A stretch of 38,265 bases of DNA from a virus, in the IMG/VR virus record IMGVR_UViG_3300044729_001638, positions 1-38,265 of that record, one strand, 5' to 3'. The position numbers were made by a program, and so were the translations under genes. The first letter of the stretch is position 1. Every line of letters begins with the position of its first letter. Positions 15,477-24,088 of the stretch are shown in pieces. The notes below the pieces were generated by a model. That model saw only the letters and a program-made list of their open reading frames with translations, was not told where the DNA came from and made no database searches.

Positions 15477-18299
15477 ATGGCAACGTCAGCAGCAAGGCTC
15501 AATGAGGTCATTAGCCAGATCAGAAATGCCAAGAACGCTGGATCAGCGGCATTGGCTTGGGCTGGTTGGAAGGATGCCCAAAGGAACTATGAAGGCCCCC
15601 TGCCAAGGTCCTGGGAAAACAAGGCGTTTGCTGCTCGCTCGGAGGCTGCAAAGCAATACAAATACTCGGTTGTAGAAGTCAATGAGAAGTTGGGCGAAGT
15701 CAAGGAAACTGGAAAGAAGGGCGCTCAATCTGCAGGAGAGGCAAAGCAAGAGCCCAAGACCCAGCCCAAGGCTGAGAACAAGGCTGAGAACAAGCCTAAG
15801 GCCAAGCCCACTAAGGCAGAGCAGGCGCAGTCTGCAGGTCGTGCAGCCAAGCGAACTCGCGAAATGGCTGGCGAGTCTTTTCGCATGCGCGCCCAGCAGC
15901 AAGTTGATAACTTCAACGAGAAGAACAGCAGGAACAAGAAGGAGGGGCCTCCCCCTCGACAGCGGCAGACCCAGCAGGGCGGAGCATCTGGTGCTGCTCG
16001 CCAGCGCCTCGCCAACGCCAATGCGAAGAGGGCCGATGCGGCAAAGGCCGAAGCGCCAGCAGGCAACCGGGCGCAGCGCCGGGCACAGGCAAAGGCTGAA
16101 GGAAATCTCGGCACCAAGGGTGCTGGAGCTGGCGCAACTGGAGGACAGAAGGGGCGCAAGGGGAGGCAAAATCAGCGCGCCAAGTCGACCCCTACTGGCA
16201 GCAAGCGGACAAAGGTTGTGAGTGACGGCCCTCAGGCCAGAACTCAGACGCGTCGTCCCGGTAAGCGCAACCCGACTACGGTCAAGCGGTCGGGAAACCC
16301 TGAAGTTGACGCTCGCAATGAGAAGCTCAAGGAGCTTCGTTCTCAGGGGCGAATCAGCGCCAAGGACTTTCGGCGTGGCGTAAGTGAATCTGCCGCTCGC
16401 CCGGAAATTTCTGACGAGATCATCGCAAAGGGAAACAAGGCACCGGCTGGTTCATCTGATGTGCAGCGCATCGCCGCACGCGGTGGCGAGGCCACGGATC
16501 GGCAGCGCGAGCAGGTTCGCCGTGCGTCTGGAACCCCTGAAGGCAAGGCCGCAAAGCCCGTTGGTGGAACCTCCGTTTCGACAAAGGATCTGACAGCCAA
16601 GCAGGCACATGATCGCATTCAGGCTGCGTTGAAGAAGGCTGATCCCAACTACGAAGAGAAGCCTTTTAGGGGTAAGAACCCTAATGGTCCTGCAACTGAT
16701 GGGCAGGTTAAGAAGCTTGAATCAATGGGTGCCGGAAGCGGCACCGTAAAGGGTACAGCGGCTGCATCAGAAGCCGGAAAGAAGGCTCCTCGCAATGTGG
16801 GAACCCCGGCGGATCCGATCAAGGCAAAAGCGGATAAGACCCAGCAGCAGCTAACGGCCAAGCAGGCACATGACCGCATTCAGGAGATGCTCAAGAAGTC
16901 CGACCCGAATCATGTTACCAAGCCTTTCCGAGGCAATGACCCTGATGGTCCTGCAAGTCAAGCACAGTTGAAGAAGCTTGGGATTTCGAATTCAGCAGAG
17001 GCGGCGCCTAAGGGGTCTGCAGCTTCTGCTGGGAATGCAGAAAATCTGACGGCCAAGCAGGCGCATGATCGAATTCAAGCTGAGCTGAAGAAGGCTGATC
17101 CGAACCACACGGTTAAGCCTTTCCGAGGCAAAAACCCTGATGCTCCTGCAAGTGAAGCACAGTTGAAGAGGCTTGGCGCCAAGCCCGGCAATGCGACTGG
17201 CACAGGTACGCCGAAGCAGTCTGGTGGGCTGTTCGGCAAGCCTTCTGGTGGGGATTCCGGCCAGGCATCTGGGCAGGCATCTGGAGGCAGGGGCGTCAGG
17301 TCCGTGAAGGCAAATGGCCAGCCCACCACAACGAGTGGGCTGTTTGGGCGTCCTCCGGTTGCTGGTGCTAACGCTGGTGCTAACGCTGGTGCTAACGCTG
17401 GTGCTGCAGATTCCGCTGCTGGAACTTCCAGCAAGCCTATGGGTTTCAAGGTTCTACCTGAGGCGGAGGCGATTGCTGAGAGGGACCGTCTTCTTGCTCA
17501 GAGAAACGCCGCTCCAAGAAGCATTGGAGATCTCGCTGACGATTTCATGCCCGAGGATGGTCCCGCTGGTCGACTCGCTGCAAGGCTCCCCAAGGGGCTT
17601 GGCAGCGCAGTCAGATTTGGTCTTCCGGCAGTTGGCGGTCTTCTCGCCGATCAGGTAACCGGCAAGATCTTTCAGGAGCTTGACCCGACCCCCTACTCGG
17701 ACAGCTACCTTGGCGGCGCACTCAAGGCTGTCGGGCGTGGCGCTGTTGCTGGTGGTGTTGCTGGCGGTTTGGCGAGCGGTGGTCCCGGTGCGCTTGTTGC
17801 CGCCCCCGTCGGTGGCCTCATCAGTCTCGGCAGCTACGTTCTTGGTGGCGGGCCGCAGAATCAGGAAAGCCTTGAAGAGGCAATCGCAAACATCCGCAGC
17901 GAAGCCGCCATGTCTGGCACAGATCCGAAGCTCACCAACCAGATCATCGGACGTTTGCGTTTGACTGCTGGTCGCGCTCAAAGGATGGGCGATAACGAGA
18001 CGGTGCAGGCCGCTATTTCTGGCGCCTACGGCGAGATTGGTGGCGTTCTCGGAACTCCGGCAGTCCAGAACCCCTTCAATGTCGACGTCATCAACTCGCT
18101 GTCTCGTTCGTCAAACGAACAGTTGATGCCTCTGGTTCAGAACATGGAAGGGCCGTATCGGGCTGCTGCGATCAACTCGCTCGCTTCAACTCCGATGGCA
18201 ATGTATTCGCAGGCTGCGGCAAACACCATTGACAACGGTGGGAATCTCGGCGGGATGCTTGATGCCAACAACCTGTCTAACATTGCGATGGGGATGTAG
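15477..18299 (+). CDS. Large basic repeat protein with hydrophobic C-terminus, probable ejection protein, 940 aa
   Basis: ATG at 15477; AGGA (15466-15469) lies 7 bases upstream. Residues 1-350 are extremely rich in Lys, Arg, Ala and Gly, with KAENKAENKPKAKPTKAEQA-type runs resembling histone H1-like DNA-binding tails. Three copies of a 47-residue repeat (starts about 372, 459 and 524) begin LTAKQAHDRIQ and contain KPFRGKNPDGPA. An AGAN tandem follows near residue 630. From residue 660 it becomes a folded domain with a long Gly/Ala/Val hydrophobic stretch (about 750-800), which could be membrane-active. A protein that carries DNA-binding tails and a membrane segment fits an ejection protein, but the repeat is not a known family to me. 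Confidence 0.6.
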   Translation: MATSAARLNEVISQIRNAKNAGSAALAWAGWKDAQRNYEGPLPRSWENKAFAARSEAAKQYKYSVVEVNEKLGEVKETGKKGAQSAGEAKQEPKTQPKAENKAENKPKAKPTKAEQAQSAGRAAKRTREMAGESFRMRAQQQVDNFNEKNSRNKKEGPPPRQRQTQQGGASGAARQRLANANAKRADAAKAEAPAGNRAQRRAQAKAEGNLGTKGAGAGATGGQKGRKGRQNQRAKSTPTGSKRTKVVSDGPQARTQTRRPGKRNPTTVKRSGNPEVDARNEKLKELRSQGRISAKDFRRGVSESAARPEISDEIIAKGNKAPAGSSDVQRIAARGGEATDRQREQVRRASGTPEGKAAKPVGGTSVSTKDLTAKQAHDRIQAALKKADPNYEEKPFRGKNPNGPATDGQVKKLESMGAGSGTVKGTAAASEAGKKAPRNVGTPADPIKAKADKTQQQLTAKQAHDRIQEMLKKSDPNHVTKPFRGNDPDGPASQAQLKKLGISNSAEAAPKGSAASAGNAENLTAKQAHDRIQAELKKADPNHTVKPFRGKNPDAPASEAQLKRLGAKPGNATGTGTPKQSGGLFGKPSGGDSGQASGQASGGRGVRSVKANGQPTTTSGLFGRPPVAGANAGANAGANAGAADSAAGTSSKPMGFKVLPEAEAIAERDRLLAQRNAAPRSIGDLADDFMPEDGPAGRLAARLPKGLGSAVRFGLPAVGGLLADQVTGKIFQELDPTPYSDSYLGGALKAVGRGAVAGGVAGGLASGGPGALVAAPVGGLISLGSYVLGGGPQNQESLEEAIANIRSEAAMSGTDPKLTNQIIGRLRLTAGRAQRMGDNETVQAAISGAYGEIGGVLGTPAVQNPFNVDVINSLSRSSNEQLMPLVQNMEGPYRAAAINSLASTPMAMYSQAAANTIDNGGNLGGMLDANNLSNIAMGM
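16590..17186 (+). repeat. Three 141-bp coding repeats (47-residue unit)
   Basis: Copies begin at about 16590, 16851 and 17046. Each encodes LTAKQAHDRIQ, then LKK-DPN, KPFRG-(K/N)-(N/D)P-(N/D)-(G/A)PA and a Q(L/V)K(K/R)L end. Spacers between copies are low-complexity and variable. Nucleotide differences fall mostly at third positions, so the repeats are not recent perfect duplications and are kept by selection. Confidence 0.8.
17361..17405 (+). repeat. 12-bp tandem repeat (GCTGGTGCTAAC)
   Basis: Three perfect copies of GCTGGTGCTAAC (17361-17396) are followed by 9 bases of a fourth. They encode AGAN units as a flexible linker. Perfect identity suggests slippage and probable length variation between relatives. 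Confidence 0.88.
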
Positions 18300-18307
18300 T
18301 CGGTGTC

Positions 18308-21300
18308 ATGGCATCATCGGAGGATCCTCTCCAATCATTCGTAAATAAATGGGGCGAAGTTCCGCAGGGGAGTCCCGAGCAGGAAACCCTTCGCTCGATT
18401 GATGAGCGAAGGGTTGCTGCCGGTAAACGTCCGCTTACCGCTTCGCAAACACAGCGGGCGATTCAGGCTGCCGCAACTCGTCAGCCTGTAACCCCGATTC
18501 CAGAGCGTGACCCCACCGCCGTCTGGAAGAACATCACCGACGACATCACCGATCTCGTCAAGGGTATCCCACAGTTGCCGATGGCCCTTCTGAATGAAGT
18601 GGGCGCTATTGGTAACGCGCCAGTTCAGGACGTTGAAGGTCTTGGCGACATCTTTGAGATGCCCATTATCAGATTGTTGCCCGGTGCTTTTACAGCTTCT
18701 GCTGTTCTTCCGGGTGGCGCACCCATTTCTGAATTGGCGATCCGACCTGTTTCAACAGCGTTGGATGTTCTGCCTTTCGCGACATCGGGTGTCAAAGCTT
18801 TGGGTCGTCAGTCGCTGGCAAGACTTCCCGGTGACATCCCTATTCCTGAAACCACTTTGACTGTGGCCGATGTTCCGGCGGCACGCCAGTACGGGACACT
18901 TTCTTCTGCTCGGGCAATTGAAAACTTCTTGAAGCAGAACACGACACCTTTGCCTGTGGGTGACCGTATCGGTTTGACTGCTGCGCGTGCTGCCGGTTTG
19001 CGGATGAGGGAAATCCCGACGATTCTCTCGCAGACAATCGAGGTGGGCGACGAGGGTTCAGCCCTCGTGGATCGCGCTTGGCGCAGGAGCATGGCGCGCA
19101 CAAATGCCGGGCAGAAGGCGCTTCAGTTCTCGCAGCGCGTTCGCGACGTTCGCTCAACTATCGCGCGGGGTGAAGCCAATGAGATTTCCGAGGCCCGACA
19201 GCGCGACGCCTTTGTTGCTGGGGCCAAGCTTGAAGAGGATTTCACGGCTGCTTTCCCTGATACCGACCAGAGAAACGCGGCGTGGGATGAGCTGTCTCGG
19301 GCGTTCGACGATCCTGACTCCTTTAGCGATCAAGCTGGGTACAAGATTCGTACACCGGATGAGGCCAGAGACTTTCTCCGTCCAGAGGTTGAACCTTTTT
19401 TCGATCAGGTAAAAACGTCTGTTGAGTTGCTGCGAGGAGAAATTCTCGGTCCGGCACGACTGGACCGGCCAATGGCGCGTGACGCGTTTGTTCGCCGCTA
19501 TGCCGGAGACGGAAATGTCTACACTCTCGACGAGGTAAAGCGTTTGGAGAAGGCCGACGCTTCGCTCGACAAGGCTCGACTCAGGGTTCAGAACGGACTT
19601 CAGAAGCCGATGGCTCGGGTTCGCGCTTCAGTTGAAGCACAGTTTCCGGGTGCCATCGACGCCAGCAAAGCTGGCTTGCCGATTCCCGCTGCAGCGAAGG
19701 CGGCTGTCGACCAGTTCATCGAACTGGAGCGCGCCATCGACGGACATCTTGACGGATCATACATGCCGTCGTGGGGCCGCATGTCTGTGTCGCAGCTTCG
19801 CATGGCCCCCAAGGATGCAACTGCAATTGCCTCGCGCCTTGACGACGCGAGAAATGCGCAGAAGGTTCGCAATACTCAGTCGATCATGATCCGTCCAGCG
19901 ACTGAAATGCGAACGGGTTCGCGCCTGTTCTACACTCGCGCCAAGGAGAACCTTGATCGAGCCGCCGCAATGGCGAACGATCCAAACTTTCAGGTATTTC
20001 GTGAGGCTTACCAGCAGTCACGGGATCTTGCGCCAGCAGAAAGGGTTCGTGTCACCCGGCTGCTGCGTCAGCAGATGGGTGACGATTTCTACCTGCTGCG
20101 TTACGCCACGCCTGATACTCCGAACTTTGTCAAGTTCTTCAGCGACGACCTCGAACGACAGAATCTGCGCTCTCTGATTGAACCGGCTGAAGTTGCTCGG
20201 CTTCAACGTCAGATCAACGAGACTCTCTACAGCATGGCGAATGACGGCTACAAGCCTAGTTGGCTGCCGGGCGTAGCAATGGAGAAGGCCGCCAGCGTGG
20301 ACTCCACTTCCGTCCGTATGACCTACTTCCAGCCTGATTACGCCAAACGCAGAACCTTCGATTATGCGCCGCAGAATCACAGTATTGGCGTGAACATTTC
20401 ATACGCGTCCCTTCAAGACTATTTCTCTCGTTTGGCTGTTCCGTACATCACGAACGAAGTGCAGAAGTTTGGCATGTCAGGCGACGAGCTTGTCAACATG
20501 CTGCAGGCCGAAGCCCGTTCCAAGGCTGCGCGTGTTCCTGAAGCACTCAGGTCCGATTACATCCGCGAGTATGTGAACGATGCGATGGGCCGTGGAGCGA
20601 ACAGACGCAAGGCTCGTTTCGTCCAGTTCAACCCGCAGAAGCTGTGGCCGACCATGCCGGATTCGCCTACCTCCAACTTGCAGTCGCAGGTGTGGCTGCC
20701 AAGGGAGGTTGAGTCTGTAATTACACAGTCGTTCACCGACTCGACATCCTTCTTTCAGCAGCTCTTTGAACCCATCACAGACACTTTTCGTGTTTCGGTT
20801 CTGTTGTTTGCGCCTGCTTGGCATTGGAACAACATCATGTCGAACTCGCTCATCACGGGCTTGACGAATCCTCAGGCGTTCCTGAAGCTCGCTGACGAGT
20901 GGAACAACATGGGTGGGTGGGGCAACTTCAAGCGTCAAATCAAGGGCGCCGATGATGCAAGCGGAGGTGTTGAGCAGTCTCTTCGTGGCCTTGAACAGGA
21001 TTTTTCGCCGCAGATGCAGCGGGTTGGATTCCAAGGTGTGCTTGGCGCCATCGAGAACATGACGATCAAGATCTCGGCCAAGAAGGGTCGCGCCGCAATC
21101 CAGAATTCCATTGCACGTTTCAAGACGGGCAACAGAATCATTGATGAGGTGCAACAGTCTAAGGGTCTTGACGCTGCACGCAGCGCCTACGGCCGCATGA
21201 CAGGCGGGTCGCTTGCACTCAACTCTTGGTTTGACGATGTGTTCCGACGCGCCAACTTTGAGGCCTTCTACGACAAGGAGTTCAAGCGTCTCAGCGACGA

Positions 21301-22252
21301 AAACGTTTGGGATGCCGACCAGATCGAAGCGAAAGCTTCAGAGTATGCCCTCCGTCAGACACAGGACTGGCTGATGGATTGGTCGCAGATGCTTCCGGTT
21401 GAGCGGGGCATTTTGCGTGCTGTGTTCCCGTTTTATTCGTTCATGTCGCACATCATTCGTGCCGCAATCAAGTACCCGTTTGACCATCCTCTGCGTGTCG
21501 CTGTCATCAACGCTTTCACTCGTGCAGAAATCGAGGACTGGCAGTCCCGTTACCCACAGATTTTCCGGCGTCTGCTCGGTGTGCCTGATGTCGACAACAA
21601 AGACAAGTGGCTTGCCATGAATGTTGACTCGTTCAACCCGTTCCGTGATGTCGGCAACATTTTCACTTTGGGTGGGATGCTTTCAGCTTCTAACCCTTTG
21701 ATCCAGTTCATCTTTAAAAGTGTTGGTGTTGACCCCATGCAGGCAGGTCCAGAGTACGCACCCAATTTCGTTTATGACCCACTCGAACCCGGCGGAAAGT
21801 CTTACGATGCTGGCAATCCGATTGTCAATCTGGCTAAAGACATTGTTCCGCAGCTTGATGTTCTCGGAAAGTGGATGGGGCTTGACGCGGACTTTCGTGA
21901 ACTGGAGCAGTCAAATCCGAGCGCAGCTCAACGTGCGCTTATTTCAGGTTTGCGGATTCCGCTCGTATTTCGGGAGATTGACGTCAATGAACTGGTGGCC
22001 AAAGAAGAGATCAAACGGTTCGATGATTACCGAAAGGCAGTCAGGGACATGGATGTTGATCGACTGGCTCGGTACTCTCCGGAAGAGGCAGAACTCGCCA
22101 GAGCTATGGCAGAGCAAGAAGATGCTGCTCAGGAAGCCTCACAGGGAAGTCAGCTTCAGCTTCCAAAGGACCCTCGTGCTCTGTCTCGCATTGTTGTTGG
22201 AGGCGGGCAAGGGCCTCCGTCAAATCCTCTATCTGCTTTCATCACCGTTTAG
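18308..22252 (+). CDS. Giant internal virion (ejection-type) protein, 1314 aa
   Basis: ATG at 18308, 8 bases after the preceding stop. It is the largest gene here and almost wholly helical. The N-terminal 60 residues look disordered (TASQTQRAIQAAATRQPVTPIPER). Around residues 140-160 there is a short hydrophobic stretch. A long soluble middle (200-800) has many charged helices. Residues about 815-1100 contain aromatic, partly amphipathic helices (LLFAPAWHWNNIMSNSLI, ILRAVFPFYSFMSHIIRAAIK) typical of large phage 'polyvalent' virion proteins. The C-terminus is acidic. No lysozyme, protease or RNA-polymerase motif is visible. Position and size suggest an ejected protein. What it does in the cell cannot be read from sequence. 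Confidence 0.58.
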   Translation: MASSEDPLQSFVNKWGEVPQGSPEQETLRSIDERRVAAGKRPLTASQTQRAIQAAATRQPVTPIPERDPTAVWKNITDDITDLVKGIPQLPMALLNEVGAIGNAPVQDVEGLGDIFEMPIIRLLPGAFTASAVLPGGAPISELAIRPVSTALDVLPFATSGVKALGRQSLARLPGDIPIPETTLTVADVPAARQYGTLSSARAIENFLKQNTTPLPVGDRIGLTAARAAGLRMREIPTILSQTIEVGDEGSALVDRAWRRSMARTNAGQKALQFSQRVRDVRSTIARGEANEISEARQRDAFVAGAKLEEDFTAAFPDTDQRNAAWDELSRAFDDPDSFSDQAGYKIRTPDEARDFLRPEVEPFFDQVKTSVELLRGEILGPARLDRPMARDAFVRRYAGDGNVYTLDEVKRLEKADASLDKARLRVQNGLQKPMARVRASVEAQFPGAIDASKAGLPIPAAAKAAVDQFIELERAIDGHLDGSYMPSWGRMSVSQLRMAPKDATAIASRLDDARNAQKVRNTQSIMIRPATEMRTGSRLFYTRAKENLDRAAAMANDPNFQVFREAYQQSRDLAPAERVRVTRLLRQQMGDDFYLLRYATPDTPNFVKFFSDDLERQNLRSLIEPAEVARLQRQINETLYSMANDGYKPSWLPGVAMEKAASVDSTSVRMTYFQPDYAKRRTFDYAPQNHSIGVNISYASLQDYFSRLAVPYITNEVQKFGMSGDELVNMLQAEARSKAARVPEALRSDYIREYVNDAMGRGANRRKARFVQFNPQKLWPTMPDSPTSNLQSQVWLPREVESVITQSFTDSTSFFQQLFEPITDTFRVSVLLFAPAWHWNNIMSNSLITGLTNPQAFLKLADEWNNMGGWGNFKRQIKGADDASGGVEQSLRGLEQDFSPQMQRVGFQGVLGAIENMTIKISAKKGRAAIQNSIARFKTGNRIIDEVQQSKGLDAARSAYGRMTGGSLALNSWFDDVFRRANFEAFYDKEFKRLSDENVWDADQIEAKASEYALRQTQDWLMDWSQMLPVERGILRAVFPFYSFMSHIIRAAIKYPFDHPLRVAVINAFTRAEIEDWQSRYPQIFRRLLGVPDVDNKDKWLAMNVDSFNPFRDVGNIFTLGGMLSASNPLIQFIFKSVGVDPMQAGPEYAPNFVYDPLEPGGKSYDAGNPIVNLAKDIVPQLDVLGKWMGLDADFRELEQSNPSAAQRALISGLRIPLVFREIDVNELVAKEEIKRFDDYRKAVRDMDVDRLARYSPEEAELARAMAEQEDAAQEASQGSQLQLPKDPRALSRIVVGGGQGPPSNPLSAFITV

Positions 22253-22261
22253 GAGAAACTG

Positions 22262-22555
22262 ATGGCAAAGCCTTTTTACGCCCACACCAATCTCGGCATC
22301 GCAATGGTACAGAATGGATGGTCTGTTTCTGATCTTGCCTTTGAGACGCGAGTCAACCCTCGTTACATCGGCTATTACCTGAAGGGTGAGAAGCAGATGT
22401 CGCCTGACCATTTGCGCAAGTTCGCACAGGTTTTGCGTCTTGATCCCCGTGACCTGTTCCAGTCAATGGAAGAACTGTCGAAGGTGACTCCGCATCAGAA
22501 CCACTCTCTGGCACGCCATCAGTCGCAGAGATTGCGGCCATACGAAAAGGCGTGA
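22262..22555 (+). CDS. XRE-type helix-turn-helix protein, 97 aa
   Basis: ATG at 22262 with AGGAG 6 bases upstream. Residues 10-68 (NLGIAMVQNGWSVSDLAFETRVNPRYIGYYLKGEKQMSPDHLRKFAQVLRLDPRDLF) have the five-helix Cro/CI (XRE) pattern: V-LA-T-V-P--I-Y-KGEK as helix 2-turn-helix 3, then the L-K-A-VL-LDP-DLF end. The tail is basic and polar. It would bind DNA, probably as a dimer. It is transcribed with late genes, not beside an integrase, so it is more likely a late-phase regulator than a lysogeny repressor. That role is inference. Confidence 0.75.
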   Translation: MAKPFYAHTNLGIAMVQNGWSVSDLAFETRVNPRYIGYYLKGEKQMSPDHLRKFAQVLRLDPRDLFQSMEELSKVTPHQNHSLARHQSQRLRPYEKA

Positions 22556-22556
22556 C

Positions 22557-22838
22557 ATGGACATCGAAGTTCTTGTCGTTCGATTCATGGAGTTTGTGAT
22601 CGCCCTCTCTGCTGTTGGGGCGATCTTCTACAAGCTGTTCAAGCGTGGAGTTGAGCAGGCTCTCGACCCGAAACTGGATTCAATCCAATCTGAGCTTTCG
22701 GACATCAAAATTGAGGTGCAATACAACTCCGGCAAGTCCCTCAAGGACAAGGTGCGTCAGCTTGACATCAAGCTTGCTAGTCTTGGCGGGCAGCTCGAAA
22801 CCTTGATGGAGATGATGAGGCGAGATGGGCACAGCTGA
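22557..22838 (+). CDS. Single-TM plus coiled-coil protein, lysis-associated, 93 aa
   Basis: ATG at 22557 is one base after the HTH gene stop. Residues 5-28 (VLVVRFMEFVIALSAVGAIFYKLF) form one membrane helix. The rest is a charged coiled coil (DPKLDSIQSELSDIKIEVQYNSG, KDKVRQLDIKLASLGGQLETLMEMM). This layout resembles DUF2746-like membrane proteins found beside phage endolysins. It may act as an antiholin, pinholin or envelope-disrupting partner. Its stop overlaps the endolysin start by 14 bases. Confidence 0.62.
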   Translation: MDIEVLVVRFMEFVIALSAVGAIFYKLFKRGVEQALDPKLDSIQSELSDIKIEVQYNSGKSLKDKVRQLDIKLASLGGQLETLMEMMRRDGHS

Positions 22839-23559
22839 ACAGGCTTTGGATATGGCGCGTTCGTATCTCGGCTATCGGGAGGGACCGCGCAACAACGAGA
22901 CGATCTTTGGCGGCTACACCGGCTACCAGTATCAGCCGTGGTGTGGTTCGTTCGTCAAGTTCTGTCTTGACAAGACAGGCACCACAGGGGAACCCAGTCC
23001 TGTGTGGACACCTGCTGGTGTTCGCGGCTACCAGAATTCCGGCAGGTGGCTGCCACGCAACAGCCCCAACGTGCAGCCGGGAGATGTTGTGTTCTTTGAC
23101 TTTGGTGGGTCTACCGCAGCCAACGCAACAGATCATGTTGGTTTCGTCGAGAGGCTGGAAACCTCTACAACTTCTGGCTCTGTGATCTGTATCGAAGGAA
23201 ACACTTCGCCCGGAAATTCTGGAAGTCAAGGAAATGGCGGAGGGGTTTGGAGGCGTTCACGCCCACGTTCGATTATTGTGGGCTTTGGTCGCCCACGCTA
23301 CTCGGCTGCACCTCAGCCTGAGAAGGAGCAAGAAGAGATGAATCGTTTGATCGACACCCCTGACGGGAACACTTGGCTTTGTTCCGGGGCTTGGAGAACC
23401 AAGGTCAACTCTGAAGACGCGAACGCTTTGCAGTTCATCGGTACGCCCCGACAGAAGGTCGATGCAAACTTTGCTGCGATCATCGAGCGCACTCTTGCTG
23501 ACACGGCTTGGTGTTCAACTGCTGCTTGGTACTCGAAGTTCGGCCCGGTAAAGAGCTAG
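22825..23559 (+). CDS. Endolysin, CHAP-type peptidase/amidase with C-terminal domain, 244 aa
   Basis: ATG at 22825 lies inside the preceding gene, with GAGGCGAG just upstream. Residues 1-150 match a CHAP/NlpC-like hydrolase: QPWCGSFVKF gives catalytic Cys40, ATDHVGFVER gives His104, and EGN at 124-126 supplies the third polar residue. The motif VQPGDVVFFDFGG before the His is typical. After a charged linker (about 163-171) comes a 70-residue C-terminal part with TWLCSGAWRTKV and AWCSTAAWYSKF, a likely small cell-wall-binding repeat. It cuts peptidoglycan after the holin opens the membrane. There is no signal peptide. Confidence 0.85.
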   Translation: MGTAEQALDMARSYLGYREGPRNNETIFGGYTGYQYQPWCGSFVKFCLDKTGTTGEPSPVWTPAGVRGYQNSGRWLPRNSPNVQPGDVVFFDFGGSTAANATDHVGFVERLETSTTSGSVICIEGNTSPGNSGSQGNGGGVWRRSRPRSIIVGFGRPRYSAAPQPEKEQEEMNRLIDTPDGNTWLCSGAWRTKVNSEDANALQFIGTPRQKVDANFAAIIERTLADTAWCSTAAWYSKFGPVKS

Positions 23560-23561
23560 TC

Positions 23562-23897
23562 GTGCCTAAGAAGGAACCGCTCAAAGACCCGAAGGGTGGG
23601 TTGACTGCTCGTGGCCGTAAGGCGTTCGGGAAGAACCTGCAGCCCGGCGTTAAAAACTATGAGTCTGCTTCGCCTGAGGACAAGAAGAGGTGGATCAGTT
23701 GGGCGTTGCGTTTCTATGGGCAGAAGAACTATCCGCCACTCAAGAAGCCGAATGGTGAGCCGACACGTTTTGCGTTGACGGCCGCAGCTTGGGGTGAGCC
23801 TGTGCCAATGAACGAAGCTGCGGCACGGGCAATTGCTGAAAAGGCTCGGCGGCGCCAGAAGGCGCTAGGGCTTGGTGACAACAAGGAGAAGAAGTGA
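23562..23897 (+). CDS. Small basic protein of the KGGLTARGR type, 111 aa
   Basis: GTG at 23562 follows the endolysin stop by 2 bases. The N-terminus (KEPLKDPKGGLTARGRKAFG...LQPGVKNYESASPEDKKRWISWALRFYG) and PTRFALTAAAWGEPVP are a strongly conserved-looking pattern that I recall in many environmental phage proteins of unknown function (possibly DUF6321). It is basic, soluble and ends in a Lys/Arg helix. Its place inside the lysis cassette, overlapping the holin gene by 4 bases, is notable but does not prove a lysis role. Confidence 0.65.
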   Translation: MPKKEPLKDPKGGLTARGRKAFGKNLQPGVKNYESASPEDKKRWISWALRFYGQKNYPPLKKPNGEPTRFALTAAAWGEPVPMNEAAARAIAEKARRRQKALGLGDNKEKK

Positions 23898-24088
23898 ACG
23901 TCTTTACTCAGGATCTTTTGGAGCGAGTCCTTAGGACTGCAATTGCGGCGTTCGCCAGCAGCCTTGCCGTAACTCAGAGTTACGACAAGGCTGCTATTGC
24001 GACGGCTGTTTCGGCGATGTTGACTGCGATCTTTGCCATGCTCGCATCCAACTTCGGTGACCCTGACTCAGCTTCGTTCTTCCGGTGA
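23894..24088 (+). CDS. Holin, phage r1t-like, 64 aa
   Basis: GTG at 23894 (GTGA overlap with the previous stop). The sequence reads FTQDLLERVLRTAIAAFASSLAVT, a charged gap, then AIATAVSAMLTAIFAMLASNFGDPDSASF. Two hydrophobic helices with an LERV-RT start and a SNFGDP-SASF end match the r1t/LLH-type small holins well. Holins collect in the membrane and open it for the endolysin. It is the last + strand late gene and converges with a - strand gene, overlapping it by 21 bases. Confidence 0.78.
   Translation: MNVFTQDLLERVLRTAIAAFASSLAVTQSYDKAAIATAVSAMLTAIFAMLASNFGDPDSASFFR

Noticed and set aside
15543-16169. Leu/Ser-rich - strand frame resembling a membrane protein
   Set aside because: It is the shadow of the Lys/Ala-rich N-terminus of the 940-residue protein.
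18382-18416. 10-bp hairpin in the start of the 1314-residue protein gene
   Set aside because: It is perfect (CCCTTCGCTC with its complement), but isolated; late genes do not show the dense pattern, so I do not treat it as part of it.
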